Positions 5,121 to 5,868 of a stretch of 5,868 bases of DNA are shown here, in pieces. The translations under genes were made by a program, and so were the position numbers. The number at the start of each line of letters is the position of its first letter. Positions within the stretch are counted from its first letter, which is position 1. Source of the DNA: Pseudomonadota bacterium (GTDB lineage: Bacteria; Pseudomonadota; Alphaproteobacteria; Rhizobiales; Tepidamorphaceae); NCBI GenBank assembly GCA_023435545.1, contig JAEYRQ010000612.1, positions 1-5,868 on the forward strand, given 5' to 3'. The notes below the pieces were generated by a model that did no database searches, was not told the DNA's origin, and saw only the letters and a program-made list of their open reading frames with translations.

Positions 5121-5868
5121 ATGGCGATCGACACCTTCGCCGAGGATCGCGTGCGCCGGCGCCACGGTGTTGCAACGCGGCTCCTGCGCGCACTCGCCGA
5201 TGCCTGGCGGACGCTGGTGGTCGGCGTCCCCTATTTCTGGCTGCTGCTGTTCTTCCTGGTGCCGTTCCTGATCATCCTGAAGATCAGCGTCGCGGTGTCG
5301 ATCATCGCGCGCCCGCCCTATACGCCGCTATGGGACTGGGGGCCGGACGGGGCGCTGACGATTAGCCTGAGCTTCCTCAACTATGCCTTCCTGGTCGAGG
5401 ACCCTCTCTACGTCATCGGCTACCTGAACTCGCTGAAGATCGCGGCGATCTCGACGGTCTTGTGCCTGATCATCGGCTATCCGATCGCCTACGGCATCGC
5501 CCGCTCCTCCCACGGCACGCGCAACCTGCTGCTGCTGCTGGTGATCCTGCCGTTCTGGACGTCGTTCCTGCTCAGGATCTACGCCTGGATGGGCATCCTC
5601 AATAAGCAGGGGGTGCTCAACAACGTGCTGATCTCGCTCGGCATTCTCGACCAGCCGATCACCTTCATGAACACCGACTTCGCGGTCTATGTCGGCATCG
5701 TCTATTCCTACGTGCCGTTCATGATCCTGCCGATCTACGTCAACCTCGAGCGGATGGACATGAGCCTGGTCGAGGCGGCGATGGACCTCGGTTCCCGGCC
5801 CTCGCGGGTGTTCCTCGACGTGACGCTGCCGCTGTCGATCCCCGGCATCGTCGCCGGGTCGCTGCAGG
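5121..5868 (+). CDS. potH: Polyamine ABC transporter, permease (PotH-type; 3' truncated by window edge)
   Basis: The frame is open from the ATG at 5121 to the end of the window, giving 249 codons. E. coli PotH has about 317 residues, so roughly the last quarter is missing. After a cytoplasmic, basic N-terminus comes TM1 (about 34-58, PYFWLLLFFLVPFLIILKIS). A periplasmic loop with PPYTPLWDW follows, then TM segments at about 98-127 (LKIAAISTVLCLIIGYPIAYGIA), 135-160 (NLLLLLVILPFWTSFLLRIYAWMGIL) and 186-207 (FAVYVGIVYSYVPFMILPIYV). The EAA coupling loop that contacts the ATPase is present at about 218-242: EAAMDLGSRPSRVF followed by LPLSIPGI. The motifs RIYAWMGIL, NKQGVLNN, LDQPITF and EDPLYVIGYLNSL match PotH closely. 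The protein should form half of the inner-membrane channel together with a PotI-type partner. Only eight bases separate it from the potG stop, so it is co-transcribed with potG; the ribosome binding site is weak (AGG near 5111). Confidence 0.94.
   Translation, partial: MAIDTFAEDRVRRRHGVATRLLRALADAWRTLVVGVPYFWLLLFFLVPFLIILKISVAVSIIARPPYTPLWDWGPDGALTISLSFLNYAFLVEDPLYVIGYLNSLKIAAISTVLCLIIGYPIAYGIARSSHGTRNLLLLLVILPFWTSFLLRIYAWMGILNKQGVLNNVLISLGILDQPITFMNTDFAVYVGIVYSYVPFMILPIYVNLERMDMSLVEAAMDLGSRPSRVFLDVTLPLSIPGIVAGSLQ

Noticed and set aside
2833..5193. Minus-strand open frame of 786 codons, and similar long minus-strand frames at 1042-2685 and 395-1267
   Set aside because: They lie antisense to well-recognised genes, follow the codon periodicity of GC-rich coding DNA, have low-complexity Arg/Val/Asp-rich translations and show no recognisable domain.
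5526..5540. CTG tandem repeat
   Set aside because: Five CTG codons encode a Leu run in a potH transmembrane helix that is also Leu-rich in E. coli PotH; this is ordinary codon bias.

Overview
The window is GC-rich and densely coding on the + strand, with strong G/C preference at third codon positions, short or overlapping gene junctions and a Rhizobiales-style intergenic palindrome. This suggests an alphaproteobacterium, possibly a Hyphomicrobiales/Rhizobiales or Rhodospirillales-type organism. Taxonomy is inferred only from composition, gene content and the repeat. No RNA gene, CRISPR array, insertion sequence or phage gene is visible.

Layout, all on the + strand: (1) 1-653, the 3' part of a class I SAM-dependent methyltransferase resembling phosphoethanolamine N-methyltransferases. 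(2) 650-1324, a BetI-like TetR-family repressor that starts with TTG inside the previous stop (TTGA overlap). (3) 1321-2502, an acyl-CoA dehydrogenase joined to the regulator by an ATGA overlap. (4) An 84-bp gap with a good ribosome binding site, then 2587-3696, a PotF-type periplasmic polyamine-binding protein. (5) A 261-bp gap (3697-3957) holding a bimodular palindromic repeat. (6) 3958-5112, a PotG-type ABC ATPase. (7) 5121-end, the N-terminal 249 residues of a PotH-type permease, cut by the window edge. A PotI-type permease would be expected just downstream.

The second half is a potFGH(I)-order polyamine importer: PotF captures ligand in the periplasm, PotH (with an unseen PotI) forms the channel, and PotG hydrolyses ATP. 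The first three genes form a tightly coupled cassette. A BetI-like regulator, a small-amine-type methyltransferase and a flavin dehydrogenase beside a polyamine-type importer suggest that uptake and catabolism of an amine, possibly N-methylated, are co-regulated. That link is inference. Several pocket-lining positions of PotF differ from the E. coli protein, so the transported ligand may not be putrescine.

Most of this is recognisable, ordinary metabolism and transport. The points most worth a second look are the compensated base changes in the potF-potG repeat, the missing ribosome binding site of potG beside an open frame that bridges the repeat, the altered PotF pocket, and the unusual partnership of the first three genes with the transporter.
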